From positions 248,001-312,000 of the forward strand of contig NZ_JAEQNA010000001.1 of the NCBI RefSeq assembly GCF_016722895.1: 64,000 nucleotides of DNA. The letters run 5' to 3'. Origin of the DNA: Ramlibacter aurantiacus (GTDB taxonomy: Bacteria; Pseudomonadota; Gammaproteobacteria; Burkholderiales; Burkholderiaceae_C). Below are positions 1 to 7,716 of this stretch, piece after piece (the stretch's first letter is position 1; each line of letters begins with the position of its first letter). A program made the position numbers and the translations under genes. The notes under the pieces are model-generated. The model made no database searches and was not told the DNA's origin. It worked only from the letters and a program-made list of their open reading frames with translations.

Positions 1-438
1 TCGCTGTGCCTGGCGTGTGACCTGATCGTCGCGGCCGACAACGCGGTGTTCGTCATGGCCTATGCGGGCGTCGGTCTCTCACCTGACGGCGGCGCGACCT
101 GGAGCCTCACCCGCGCCATGCCGCGCCAGCTCGCCAGCGAGCTGCTGCTGGCCGGTGAACGCATCGGCGCCGCCCGGCTGCATCAGCTGGGCGTGGTCAA
201 CCGCATCGCCGCTCCTGGCGCGGCGCTGGCCGATGCGCTCGCGCTGGGCGAGCGCCTCAACCAGCGCGCCCCGAACGCCCTGGCCAGCATCAAGGAACTG
301 CTTGGCGAGGCGCCCGAGGCATCGCTCACCCGCCAACTCGCGGCCGAACGCGACCACTTCGTCGCCAACCTGCACCACCCCAACGCCGGCATCGGCATCC
401 AGTCCTTCCTGGCCAAGAAGCCGCCTGTCTACCCCTGA
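1..438 (+). CDS. Enoyl-CoA hydratase/isomerase family protein (5' end outside window)
   Basis: Crotonase-superfamily enzyme, probably acting on an enoyl-CoA in fatty acid or aromatic acid breakdown. The frame is open from base 1, so the N-terminal half, including the first oxyanion-hole segment, is missing. What remains starts SLCLACDLIVAADNAVF, the usual segment after the central GG, followed by AGVGLSPDGGATWSLTR (second oxyanion loop and the acidic active-site region) and the AxxxGVVNRIA segment near residue 60. The C-terminal helices (RAPNALASIKELL, FLAKKPP) are typical and the end looks complete. The exact substrate cannot be told. A further crotonase fragment lies after malonyl-CoA decarboxylase at about 6.0 kb. 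Confidence 0.9.
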   Translation, partial: SLCLACDLIVAADNAVFVMAYAGVGLSPDGGATWSLTRAMPRQLASELLLAGERIGAARLHQLGVVNRIAAPGAALADALALGERLNQRAPNALASIKELLGEAPEASLTRQLAAERDHFVANLHHPNAGIGIQSFLAKKPPVYP

Positions 439-517
439 GCGGACGGTCCGCTGCCGCCCTGCGGCCGGGCTGAGCCCGCGTTTCCGTCGACCCATCAACA
501 GAGAGATCCACGCGACC

Positions 518-1210
518 ATGATCGAGGTGCATTCCTGGCCCACCCCCAACGGACACAAGGTCCACGTCATGCTGGAGGAGTGCGGCCTGCCCTACCGCGT
601 CCACCCGGTGAACATCGGCAAGGGCGAGCAGTTCTCCCCCGAGTTCCTGGCCATCAGCCCGAACAACAAGATCCCCGCGATCATCGACACGGAGGGACCG
701 GGCGGCCAGCCGATCGCGCTGTTCGAGTCCGGCGCGATCCTGGTCTACCTGGCCGAGAAGACCGGCCGCTTCCTGCCCACCGAGGCGCGAGCCCGCTACG
801 ACACCCTGCAGTGGCTGATGTTCCAGATGGGCGGCGTGGGCCCCATGCTGGGCCAGGCGCATCACTTCCGGCTCTACGCTCCCGAGAAGATCGGCTACGC
901 CATCGACCGCTACACCCATGAAGCGCGGCGCCTGTATGGCGTGCTCGACCGGCGCCTGGCCCAGTCCGCCTGGCTGGCGGGCGGCGACTACACCATCGCG
1001 GACATCGCCACCTTCCCGTGGCTGCGCAGCTGGCAGAACCAGGGCGTGGAGCTGGCCGAGTTCCCTCACGTGAAACGGTGGTTCGACACCATCGCCGCCC
1101 GGCCCGCCGTCGAACGCGGGGTGGCGGTGATGGCCGAACTGCGCAAGCCGATCACCGACGACACGTCGCGCGAGAACCTGTTCGGCGCTACCCAGTACCA
1201 GCGTCGGTAG
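518..1210 (+). CDS. Glutathione S-transferase family protein (YfcG/YghU-like)
   Basis: A 230-residue cytosolic GST. The thioredoxin-like N-terminal domain begins IEVHSWPTPNGHKVHVMLEE, and the TPNGHKV segment resembles the nu-class enzymes YfcG and YghU, which act as disulfide reductases with bound glutathione. The cis-Pro loop (NNKIPAI) and the ESGAILVYLAEK glutathione-binding segment are present. The C-terminal helical domain carries the GDYTIADIATFPW N-capping box. The start at 518 follows a purine-rich AGAGAG stretch and removes a long unrelated extension. Function is inferred from family similarity. Its 3' end overlaps the convergent coiled-coil gene by 23 bp. Confidence 0.88.
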   Translation: MIEVHSWPTPNGHKVHVMLEECGLPYRVHPVNIGKGEQFSPEFLAISPNNKIPAIIDTEGPGGQPIALFESGAILVYLAEKTGRFLPTEARARYDTLQWLMFQMGGVGPMLGQAHHFRLYAPEKIGYAIDRYTHEARRLYGVLDRRLAQSAWLAGGDYTIADIATFPWLRSWQNQGVELAEFPHVKRWFDTIAARPAVERGVAVMAELRKPITDDTSRENLFGATQYQRR

Positions 1211-2204
1211 GCGCCCGGGCAGCGGCCGCGCCCGAGCCTGCCTGGACCGGCTCCGTGTCCGGGTCCGGGTCCGGGTCCGGGCCACGCAGCCGTAGCTGCA
1301 GATGGTCCAGCGTCGCCTGCGCCTGCGCCAGGTTCTGGCCCACCCCGCGCAGGCCGGCGCAGACCAGGCTTTCGGACCCTGTGGCTTCACGATCCGCCAG
1401 CAGAGCGGACAGCGGCAGCGCCAGGGCGCGCCTGGCTGCGGCCAACTCGCCGAGGAGGTCCCGCACCTGCGCCTCGGAGGCTTGCTGCAGCCCGCGCACC
1501 ACGGCCAGCTCCCCGTTCAATCGCTGGTCGCTCTCACGCAGCAACATCAGTTCGGCCGAGAGGCCGCCGCTTTCGCGTGCGGCCGAACCCCTAAGCTCCA
1601 GCAGTCGCCGCTGGCTGGCCTCGAAGGCCGCCTGCGTTTCACGCAGTTGCCGCTCCAGCTCCTGCACACGCCCGGCCTGCTGTTCCAGCACCCCGCGCCG
1701 CTCGGCCGCCTCGCGCAGCGCGTGCAGGACCGAGTCCAGGCGCGCCTGCTGCGCCGCCGCCGCCCGCTCCAACTGGGCGAGCTGGGCCCTGGCTGCGCGC
1801 AAGGCCTCGTGTTGCTTGCCATCGTTCGTCTTCAACCGTCGGATCTGCTCTTCCCCGATGTGCATGCGAAGCGACGTGCGGGCCGCCTCGGATTCCATGG
1901 CCTCGACGCGGCTCGCCCGCTCCGCCAGGCGGGCCCTGTCTTCGTTCGCGCCGTCCAGTGCGATGCGGCAGCGCTCGAAGACCTGCCGCAGCTCGCGCAG
2001 CTCGGCACGCAGCCGGTTGCGCTCGTTCTCGCTCCCCTGCAGTTGCTCGCCCAGCACGTCCGCCTGCCCCTGCAGCGCCGCCCTTTCCTGCTCGAACGCG
2101 CCGTGCAGGGAGCGATCGGCGCGTTCGCGCATGGTCACGGTCGCCACCAGTGCGCCCAGCACCAAGCCGATGATCGACAGGCCCAGGCCTAACAAGAATT
2201 CCAT
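1188..2204 (-). CDS. Membrane-anchored coiled-coil protein of unknown function
   Basis: A 338-residue protein with one N-terminal transmembrane segment (about residues 3-23, LLGLGLSIIGLVLGALVATV) followed by about 250 residues of charged heptad-rich coiled coil full of Arg, Glu, Ala, Leu and Gln. The C-terminus is low complexity with a DP repeat and a Gly/Ala-rich tail, encoded by a perfect hexanucleotide tandem repeat. No enzymatic motif is visible. A short N-terminal anchor with a long cytoplasmic coiled coil suggests a scaffold or structural role, but that is only inference. It converges on the GST gene and overlaps its end. Confidence 0.7.
   Translation of the reverse strand: MEFLLGLGLSIIGLVLGALVATVTMRERADRSLHGAFEQERAALQGQADVLGEQLQGSENERNRLRAELRELRQVFERCRIALDGANEDRARLAERASRVEAMESEAARTSLRMHIGEEQIRRLKTNDGKQHEALRAARAQLAQLERAAAAQQARLDSVLHALREAAERRGVLEQQAGRVQELERQLRETQAAFEASQRRLLELRGSAARESGGLSAELMLLRESDQRLNGELAVVRGLQQASEAQVRDLLGELAAARRALALPLSALLADREATGSESLVCAGLRGVGQNLAQAQATLDHLQLRLRGPDPDPDPDTEPVQAGSGAAAARAPTDAGTG
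1257..1280. repeat. Hexanucleotide tandem repeat (GTCCGG x4)
   Basis: Four perfect copies of GTCCGG within the 3' end of the minus-strand coiled-coil gene, encoding an Asp-Pro dipeptide repeat. Loss or gain of a unit would keep the frame. Confidence 0.85.
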
Positions 2205-2357
2205 GCGTGGTGCTCCAGATAACCCGCTCGAATAATACGGATGGATTCATGACTGGCACAACGGCCGCCGGCCGCCCGGCAACCACGATGGCGCTGCCGC
2301 ACAATGCGCTTTCCTGTGCCGGACCGCGCCTGCGGCCCGGCAGCTCCCAGCCCGCCG

Positions 2358-4664
2358 ATGAACGCCCACGATTCCGCTACTTCTGTTCCCCCTCTGGCCC
2401 TGCCACCGGTCGATGTGGTCCTGGATGCGTTGCCCCATGGGCTGGGCCTCTTCGACGCCGAGCAGCGGCTTGTCCGTTGCAATGCGGCTTTTGCCACCCT
2501 GCTTCGCCTGCCCGCCGAATCGGTGCGCCCGGGGATCGATTTCCAGGCCCTGGTGGAAGCCACGCGCCGCGCCCCGGCCGCAGGCGCGCAGCCTGCCGGC
2601 CTGCTGCTGATGGATGGCCGTCCACCGCCGCAGCCGCGCCGCGTCGAGCGGCTGATGGCCGATGGCACGCTGCTGGAAGTGCATCTGGCGGCACTTCCCG
2701 CCGGAGGACTCGCGGTCGGCCTGCAGGACATCGGCAACCAGCGCCAGAACACGGAAGCGCTGCGCCGCACGCGGGCGCAGAACGAGCAGCTCATGGCCAT
2801 GGTCCGGCAGTTGCGCACGGGCGCGGCGACGGGATCGCCCGGCGACCCGGGCGCGGGGTCCAGCCTGGCCGCCGCGCTGAAGCCGCTGGCCGGCACGTTG
2901 GCCCGCCTGCTGCTGGGGCTCGAATCCGCCGGGCTGCGTGACCGGGCGGCCGAATGGGTGGCCCAGGCCGACGAACTCGCCCACTCCCTGCTGCGGGTGC
3001 TCGAAGACCTCTCGCCAGCGCGCACCGGCCAGCCCGTCCTGCTGCAACTGGAGCCGCGACCGTTCGAGCTGGAACAACTGCTGCGCGAGCTCTCCGCCGC
3101 CTACGCTGCCCTGCTGGGCGACGCCGCCACCGAGTTCCTGTTCGACATCGACCCGCGCCTGCCGCCGCGGCTGGTGGGCGACGACCGCCGCCTGCGGCAG
3201 GTCCTCACGCATCTCGGCCTGCTCCTGATCAGCGCCGCCGGGGACCGCCCACGGCAGCTGCGCGTGCTGCTGGCCGGCCGCAGCGAAGACGCCGTGCGCA
3301 TCGGCTTCACGCTGCACGGCCCCGGTGAAGCCGTGTCGGGCGACACGGCCCTGGACGACTGCCGCCAGGTGCTGCAGCTCATGGACAGCGAGCTGCGCCT
3401 GCTGCAGGAGCCGTCGCTGTCCGGGTTCGCCTTCGAGCTCGCCTTGCCGCTGGACCGCAGCGCCGCCGTGGTCTCGGGCCCGCTGAGCACGCCGGGCCTG
3501 AACGTGCTCGTCGCCGACAGCCGGCCGGCCACCCGTGAAGCGCTGGTGCGCCTGGGCCAGGCCCTGGGCTGGCACATGCACGAGGCCGCCAACCGACAAC
3601 AGATGCTGGACACGCTGCGGACCATCCGCCCGTCCGCGCTGCTCGTGCACGAACGCCTGGAAGGCAGCCCGCGCTTCGCGGCGGCCTTCGAGGCGGCCGA
3701 CGCCCTGGTCGGCCGGCCGCTCGCCCCGGTGCTCCTCGGCAGCGTGTCCACCTGGGGCGCCCTGGCCAGCCTGTCCGATGCGCAGCGGCGCAAGCTCGGC
3801 ACCTGCCTGTGCATGCCTCCCACCGCCGCCATGATGGCCGAGGGCGTGGAGCGCGCCCAGGCGCTGCTGCACGATGGGTCCGGCACCTCGACCAGCGGCA
3901 CCCGGATGCTCGAGGGCATGCGGGTGCTGCTGGCCGAGGACAACCCCAGCAACCAGATCGTCACGCGCGACCTGCTGCTGGCGCAGGGTGCGCAGGTCGA
4001 GATCGCCGTGGACGGCGTCGACACCCTCACCTCGCTGGTGGCCAACGGCCGCTACGACGCCATCCTGATGGACTGGCAGATGCCCAACATGGACGGCCTG
4101 GAGACCACGCGCGAAATCCGCCAGATCGTCGGCTTCGAGAACATCCCCATCATCGCCCTCACGGCCAGTGCGAGTGCCAGCGACCGCGACGCCTGCCTGG
4201 CGGCCGGCATGAACGCCCACCTGGCCAAGCCCGTGGATGCGGGCGAGCTGGTGGCGACGCTGCGGCGGCATGCCAAGCCATCCGCTGCGGCGGACGGCGT
4301 TCGCCGGCCGGCGGCCGCGCCCGCCGCGCCGCGGCCGCCGGCCAGCCGCATCGAGCGCGAGGCCGCCATTGCCCGCCTGGGCGGCGATAGCGGGCTGTAC
4401 GAACGCGTGCTGGAACGCTTCCGCGGCGACCTGCCGCGCGACATGGTGGCGCTCGAAGAAGCCTGGCGCCGCGGCGACCGCTCGCAGTCCCGGCGACTGG
4501 CCCACACCCTCAAGGGCAGCGCGGGCACCGTGGGTGCGCAGCAACTCGCGCAGGCCGCCAAGCAGTTCGAGGCGCTGCTCGCGGGCCCGGCATCGGGCGC
4601 CGAGCCGCAGGCCTGGGGTCGCTTGCGTGAAGCGGCCGAAGCCACGCTGAAAGCGCTCGGGTAG
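2358..4664 (+). CDS. Hybrid signalling protein: PAS, degenerate kinase, pseudo-receiver, receiver, HPt
   Basis: A 768-residue cytoplasmic protein. Order: PAS-like domain (about 15-115), degenerate histidine-kinase core (about 160-370), a first receiver-like domain (about 375-505), a canonical receiver (about 520-640, phospho-Asp 572 in ILMDWQMPNMDG, Lys 624 in LAKPV) and an HPt domain (about 675-765, His 716 in AHTLKGSAG). The kinase part lacks a recognisable H-box, the N-box Asn and the DxGxG ATP-lid motif, and the first receiver has LLVHERLEG where the phospho-Asp should be. It may therefore work as a receiver-HPt phosphorelay unit fed by another kinase. ATG 2358 (MNAHDSATSV) is preferred over the upstream ATG at 2304 because the intervening residues are unlike a domain. 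The next gene starts 45 bp downstream. Confidence 0.82.
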   Translation: MNAHDSATSVPPLALPPVDVVLDALPHGLGLFDAEQRLVRCNAAFATLLRLPAESVRPGIDFQALVEATRRAPAAGAQPAGLLLMDGRPPPQPRRVERLMADGTLLEVHLAALPAGGLAVGLQDIGNQRQNTEALRRTRAQNEQLMAMVRQLRTGAATGSPGDPGAGSSLAAALKPLAGTLARLLLGLESAGLRDRAAEWVAQADELAHSLLRVLEDLSPARTGQPVLLQLEPRPFELEQLLRELSAAYAALLGDAATEFLFDIDPRLPPRLVGDDRRLRQVLTHLGLLLISAAGDRPRQLRVLLAGRSEDAVRIGFTLHGPGEAVSGDTALDDCRQVLQLMDSELRLLQEPSLSGFAFELALPLDRSAAVVSGPLSTPGLNVLVADSRPATREALVRLGQALGWHMHEAANRQQMLDTLRTIRPSALLVHERLEGSPRFAAAFEAADALVGRPLAPVLLGSVSTWGALASLSDAQRRKLGTCLCMPPTAAMMAEGVERAQALLHDGSGTSTSGTRMLEGMRVLLAEDNPSNQIVTRDLLLAQGAQVEIAVDGVDTLTSLVANGRYDAILMDWQMPNMDGLETTREIRQIVGFENIPIIALTASASASDRDACLAAGMNAHLAKPVDAGELVATLRRHAKPSAAADGVRRPAAAPAAPRPPASRIEREAAIARLGGDSGLYERVLERFRGDLPRDMVALEEAWRRGDRSQSRRLAHTLKGSAGTVGAQQLAQAAKQFEALLAGPASGAEPQAWGRLREAAEATLKALG

Positions 4665-4675
4665 CAACGGAGGGC

Positions 4676-4693
4676 CGAGCGGGCATCCGCTCG
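4676..4693 (+). terminator. Small GC-rich hairpin before malonyl-CoA decarboxylase
   Basis: CGAGCGG and CCGCTCG arms (7 bp) with a GCAT loop lie between the hybrid kinase stop and the decarboxylase start. No U-tract follows, so it could be a weak attenuator, an mRNA boundary or chance. Confidence 0.3.
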
Positions 4694-4708
4694 CTACCAT
4701 GCCTCTCG

Positions 4709-5998
4709 ATGATGTTGCAAAAACTCCGAAGCCTGGCCAGCCAGGCGCGATCCGACCTGGCCCTGGCGCCGTTGCTCAGGGCGTGCAGGCAACTTCTCTC
4801 CGAACGGGGACAGGCCAGCGTCTACGCCCTGTCGCAACAGGTGCTCTCGCAGTACGCGGACCTGCCGCCCGGGCAGCGCACGGCCTTCTTCGCCGCCCTG
4901 GCGACCGAGTTCGCGCCCGACCCCGCCGAGGTGCTGGCCGCGGCCACCCGTTTCGCCGCCTCACCCACCGCCGGCAGCCTGGCCGAGCTCACCCGCGCGG
5001 TCGAGCCGCCGCGCCAGGAGCTGCTTCGGCGCATCAACCGCGCGCCCGGCGGCACCGCCGCCCTGCTGGCCATGCGCTGCCACCTGCTCGACGCCACCAA
5101 GGCCAACCCCGAGCTGGCCGCGGTCGATGCCGACTTCCTGCACCTGCTGGCCTCCTGGTTCAACCCCGGCTTCCTGAGACTGGAGCGGGTGGACTGGCAG
5201 TCCAGCGCGGTGCTGCTCGAAAAAATCATCCGTCACGAGGCCGTGCACGAGATCACCGGCTGGGACGACCTGCGCCGCCGCCTCCAGCCCGACCGCCGCT
5301 GCTATGCCTTCTTCCACCCCACGCTGGGCGACGAGCCGCTGATCTTCGTGGAGGTGGCGCTGCTGGACGACATTCCGACCGCCATCGCGCCGCTGATCGA
5401 GACCCCGCCGGCGCAGCAACTCCCGGCATCGGCGCGCACGGCCGTCTTCTACTCCATCAGCAACTGCCAGCCTGGCTTGCGCGGGGTGTCGCTGGGCAAC
5501 TTCCTGATCAAGAAGGTCGCCGAGCAGCTCGGCTCCGAACTGCCCCAGCTGCGCACGTTCTGCACGCTCTCACCCGTGCCGGGCTTCAGCCGCTGGCTCA
5601 CCGGCCCGGCGGTTCGTGAGTTGGACCCGGAGTGGCGCGAGCCGCTGGCGCGCGTCCTCGAGTGGCGGCAGGCCCATGGCGAAGTCAAGGCCAGCGACCT
5701 CGAGCAGATGCCCGAGCCGCTGCAGCAGGACCTCAGCGGGTTGTGCGCGCGCTACCTGGTGCGGCACTCGCACGGCCCCTGCGCCGACCCGGTGGCGCGC
5801 TTCCACCTGGACAACGGCGCCCGGCTGGAGCGCGTCAACTTCGCCGCCGACCTGTCTCGCAAGGGCCTGCGGCAATCGGTGGGGCTGATGGTCAACTATC
5901 TCTACGACCTGTCGAACGTGGAAAAGCGCCACCAGCAGTTCGTCGACGGTGAGGTCAGCCACGCGCCGGGCGTGCGCAGGCTGCTTCGGGCGCGCTAG
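4709..5998 (+). CDS. Malonyl-CoA decarboxylase
   Basis: A 429-residue enzyme converting malonyl-CoA to acetyl-CoA and CO2. The N-terminal helical domain (about 1-180) is followed by a GNAT-like catalytic domain. Family signatures are clear: FYSISNCQPGLRGVSLGNFL near residue 250, TLSPVPGFSRWL near 285, and DPVARFHLDNGA followed by LMVNYLYDLSNVEKRHQ at the end, which carry the catalytic Ser/His region of the family. Length fits bacterial members. Two adjacent ATGs (4709 and 4712) are possible starts. No malonyl-CoA synthetase or malonate transporter is nearby, though a Bug receptor and a crotonase relic follow. Confidence 0.93.
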   Translation: MMLQKLRSLASQARSDLALAPLLRACRQLLSERGQASVYALSQQVLSQYADLPPGQRTAFFAALATEFAPDPAEVLAAATRFAASPTAGSLAELTRAVEPPRQELLRRINRAPGGTAALLAMRCHLLDATKANPELAAVDADFLHLLASWFNPGFLRLERVDWQSSAVLLEKIIRHEAVHEITGWDDLRRRLQPDRRCYAFFHPTLGDEPLIFVEVALLDDIPTAIAPLIETPPAQQLPASARTAVFYSISNCQPGLRGVSLGNFLIKKVAEQLGSELPQLRTFCTLSPVPGFSRWLTGPAVRELDPEWREPLARVLEWRQAHGEVKASDLEQMPEPLQQDLSGLCARYLVRHSHGPCADPVARFHLDNGARLERVNFAADLSRKGLRQSVGLMVNYLYDLSNVEKRHQQFVDGEVSHAPGVRRLLRAR

Positions 5999-6121
5999 CG
6001 CCCCCGGAGCGACGAGGTCGAGAACGACTCCGACTGCCGCTGCGCCGTGCTCACCGGCGAAGGAGACATCTTCAGCGCCGGCCAGGATCTGCTGCGCAAC
6101 GTGGTGGTGGCGCCGCGCTGA
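5999..6121 (+). pseudogene. Remnant of an enoyl-CoA hydratase (N-terminal region)
   Basis: Directly after the malonyl-CoA decarboxylase TAG and in the same frame, 40 sense codons read DEVENDSDCRCAVLTGEGD followed by IFSAGQDL before a TGA. This matches the crotonase segment in which D(S/D)xRCVVLTGxGxxFSAGQDL forms the first oxyanion hole. There is no start codon or downstream crotonase body, so it appears to be a deletion relic of a crotonase gene that once lay here. Expression could only come from readthrough of the decarboxylase stop codon. Confidence 0.7.
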
Positions 6122-6147
6122 GGCCTGCGCCACCGCACAGGCGACAC

Positions 6148-7137
6148 TCACTCGAACTTGACGTTGTTCTCCTTCACCACCCGATTGAACGACTCGTGCT
6201 GCTTGCGCACGAAGGCGGTGAATTCCGCGGGCGTCATGCCGTAGCCCGAGAAGCCCTGCGCCTGCATCTGCTCGCGCACCTCGGGGCTGGCGATGGTGGC
6301 GCGAAGCGCCGCGCTCACGCGCTCGGCCAACTCCGGCGGCATGTTGGCCGGCCCGAAGAAGCCGGCCCAGGGCGTGATGGTGAGGTTGCCCAGTCCCACT
6401 TCGCGCGCCGTGGGCACGTCCGGCAGCAAGGGGCTGCGCTGCGGCAGCAGCGTCACCAGCGCGCGCAGGCGGCCGTCCTTGACCATGGTGGGCATCAGCG
6501 TGCCGGTGGAGAACATCATCTGGATCTGCCCGCCGATCATGTCCGTGAGCGCCGGCGGGTCGCCCTTGTAGCGGACGTTCACCACCTTGGCGCCCTTGGT
6601 GTTCAGCAGCTGCAGCATGGCCAGCTCGGAAGCACTGTTGCTCGACGCCGAGTTGTACTTGCCCGGGTTGGCCGCGACGTGCTCCAGGAACTCGTTGAGA
6701 TTGCGCGAGGGCAGCTGCGGCGACACCGCCAGGAACATCGAGAACTCGCCCATCGAACTCAGGGGCGTGAAGGCCTTGAAGGTGTCGTACGGCGGATTCG
6801 GACGCAGCGACGGCACGGCCACCATGGCGGTGTTGGTGCCCATGAGGATGGTGTAGCCGTCCGGTGGCGCCTTCATCACGTCGATGGCGGCGATGGTGCT
6901 CTCGGCGCCCGGCTTGTTCTCCACGATCACCTGCTGGCCGATCTGCGCCGACAGCCCCTTGGCGACCACGCGCGTGATGACGTCCGAAGCGCCGCCTGGC
7001 GCGAAGCCGATCACCATGCGCAGCGGCTTGGCCGTAGGCCAGGCGCCCTGGGCGCGCACCGACGGCAGCGCCAGCGCCGCGGCGCCCGCGCCGATGATCT
7101 GCAGCGCCTGGCGCCGGCCGAATTTGCTCACGTTCAT
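6148..7137 (-). CDS. Bug family (TctC-like) tripartite tricarboxylate transporter receptor
   Basis: A 329-residue periplasmic binding protein. The N-terminus GRRQALQIIGAGAAALALPS is a signal peptide with a twin-arginine-like pair, ending near SVRAQ. Bug signatures include PLRMVIGFAPGGASDVITRV, VENKPGAEST, PPDGYTILMGT and the YKGDPPALTDMIGGQIQMMF segment. Bug proteins bind small carboxylates in a two-lobed cleft. No TctA/TctB membrane genes accompany it, so it is an orphan receptor. It lies downstream of the aconitase X genes on the same strand, separated by a dispersed repeat. Start ATG 7137 has a GGAGAC ribosome-binding site. Ligand unknown; a hydroxy- or sugar-acid is a reasonable guess from the neighbours. 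Confidence 0.93.
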   Translation of the reverse strand: MNVSKFGRRQALQIIGAGAAALALPSVRAQGAWPTAKPLRMVIGFAPGGASDVITRVVAKGLSAQIGQQVIVENKPGAESTIAAIDVMKAPPDGYTILMGTNTAMVAVPSLRPNPPYDTFKAFTPLSSMGEFSMFLAVSPQLPSRNLNEFLEHVAANPGKYNSASSNSASELAMLQLLNTKGAKVVNVRYKGDPPALTDMIGGQIQMMFSTGTLMPTMVKDGRLRALVTLLPQRSPLLPDVPTAREVGLGNLTITPWAGFFGPANMPPELAERVSAALRATIASPEVREQMQAQGFSGYGMTPAEFTAFVRKQHESFNRVVKENNVKFE

Positions 7138-7190
7138 TTGAAGTCTCCTCTCAAGTTTTCATCCACCGCAGGTGGGCCCGTGTCTGCCAT

Positions 7191-7294
7191 CGCGCAGCGG
7201 CAGGCCCCTTCCAGCGGCTACCGCGGAACCGGCTTTGCCGGGCCGCTGGTTGCGCCCCTCGGGGGAAGGCGGCCGTCAGGCCGCTTCGGGGCGG
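7191..7294. repeat. Dispersed GC-rich repeat, copy 1
   Basis: Shares the core ACCGCGGAACCGGCTTTGCC, then GGGCCGCTGGTTGCGCCCCT, with copies near 21.85 and 42.08 kb. It runs over the stop codon of the aconitase X small-subunit gene, so that protein's last residues (RARPEAA) are encoded by the repeat. Its GC-rich dyads could act as a transcription terminator or mRNA-stabilising structure between that gene and the Bug receptor. Confidence 0.75.
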
Positions 7295-7716
7295 GCCCTT
7301 CTGATCGTCACGATGCCGTTGTCGGCGTCGACCCGCACCCAGTCGCCGGTGCGGATCACCTCCAGCGGATCGCGATCGAAGTCAGTCATCGCGGGTGCGT
7401 GGCTGACCACCGTGCCCAGCGCCACCTTGGTGGTCATCTTGTTGAACAGCCAGGCCGCCGGCGCCGTGCCCATCACCCGGGCCACGTGGAACTGGGCCGA
7501 CCAGCCCGACGAGCCCTTGGCGCCCGGAAACACCAGCACCTTGCCCGCGAAGCTCTGGCCACGCAGCTCGTGGCGCGTCTCGACGATGGTGCCGTTGCGC
7601 GGGTCCACCCCGCCCCAGCCCGAGATCTCCTCGCGCGTGACCAGGGCCTCGCCCTCGGCCACGCCGGGCACGACCTTGCGGCCTCGGATCGTGATGACTT
7701 CCAGATCGTTTTTCAT
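7276..7716 (-). CDS. Aconitase X swivel-domain subunit (DUF126)
   Basis: A 146-residue protein that forms the swivel domain of two-subunit aconitase X, the partner of the large subunit encoded just upstream. Family features: VVPGVAEGEALVTREEISGWGGVDP near residues 16-41, and GKVLVFPGAKGSSGWSAQF followed by the LFNKMTTKVALGTVVSHAPA segment. The start ATG 7716 overlaps the large-subunit TGA as ATGA, a sign of translational coupling and 1:1 synthesis. The C-terminus runs into a dispersed repeat. Known bacterial two-subunit members dehydrate cis-3-hydroxy-L-proline, but similarity alone does not fix the substrate here. Confidence 0.9.
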   Translation of the reverse strand: MKNDLEVITIRGRKVVPGVAEGEALVTREEISGWGGVDPRNGTIVETRHELRGQSFAGKVLVFPGAKGSSGWSAQFHVARVMGTAPAAWLFNKMTTKVALGTVVSHAPAMTDFDRDPLEVIRTGDWVRVDADNGIVTIRRARPEAA

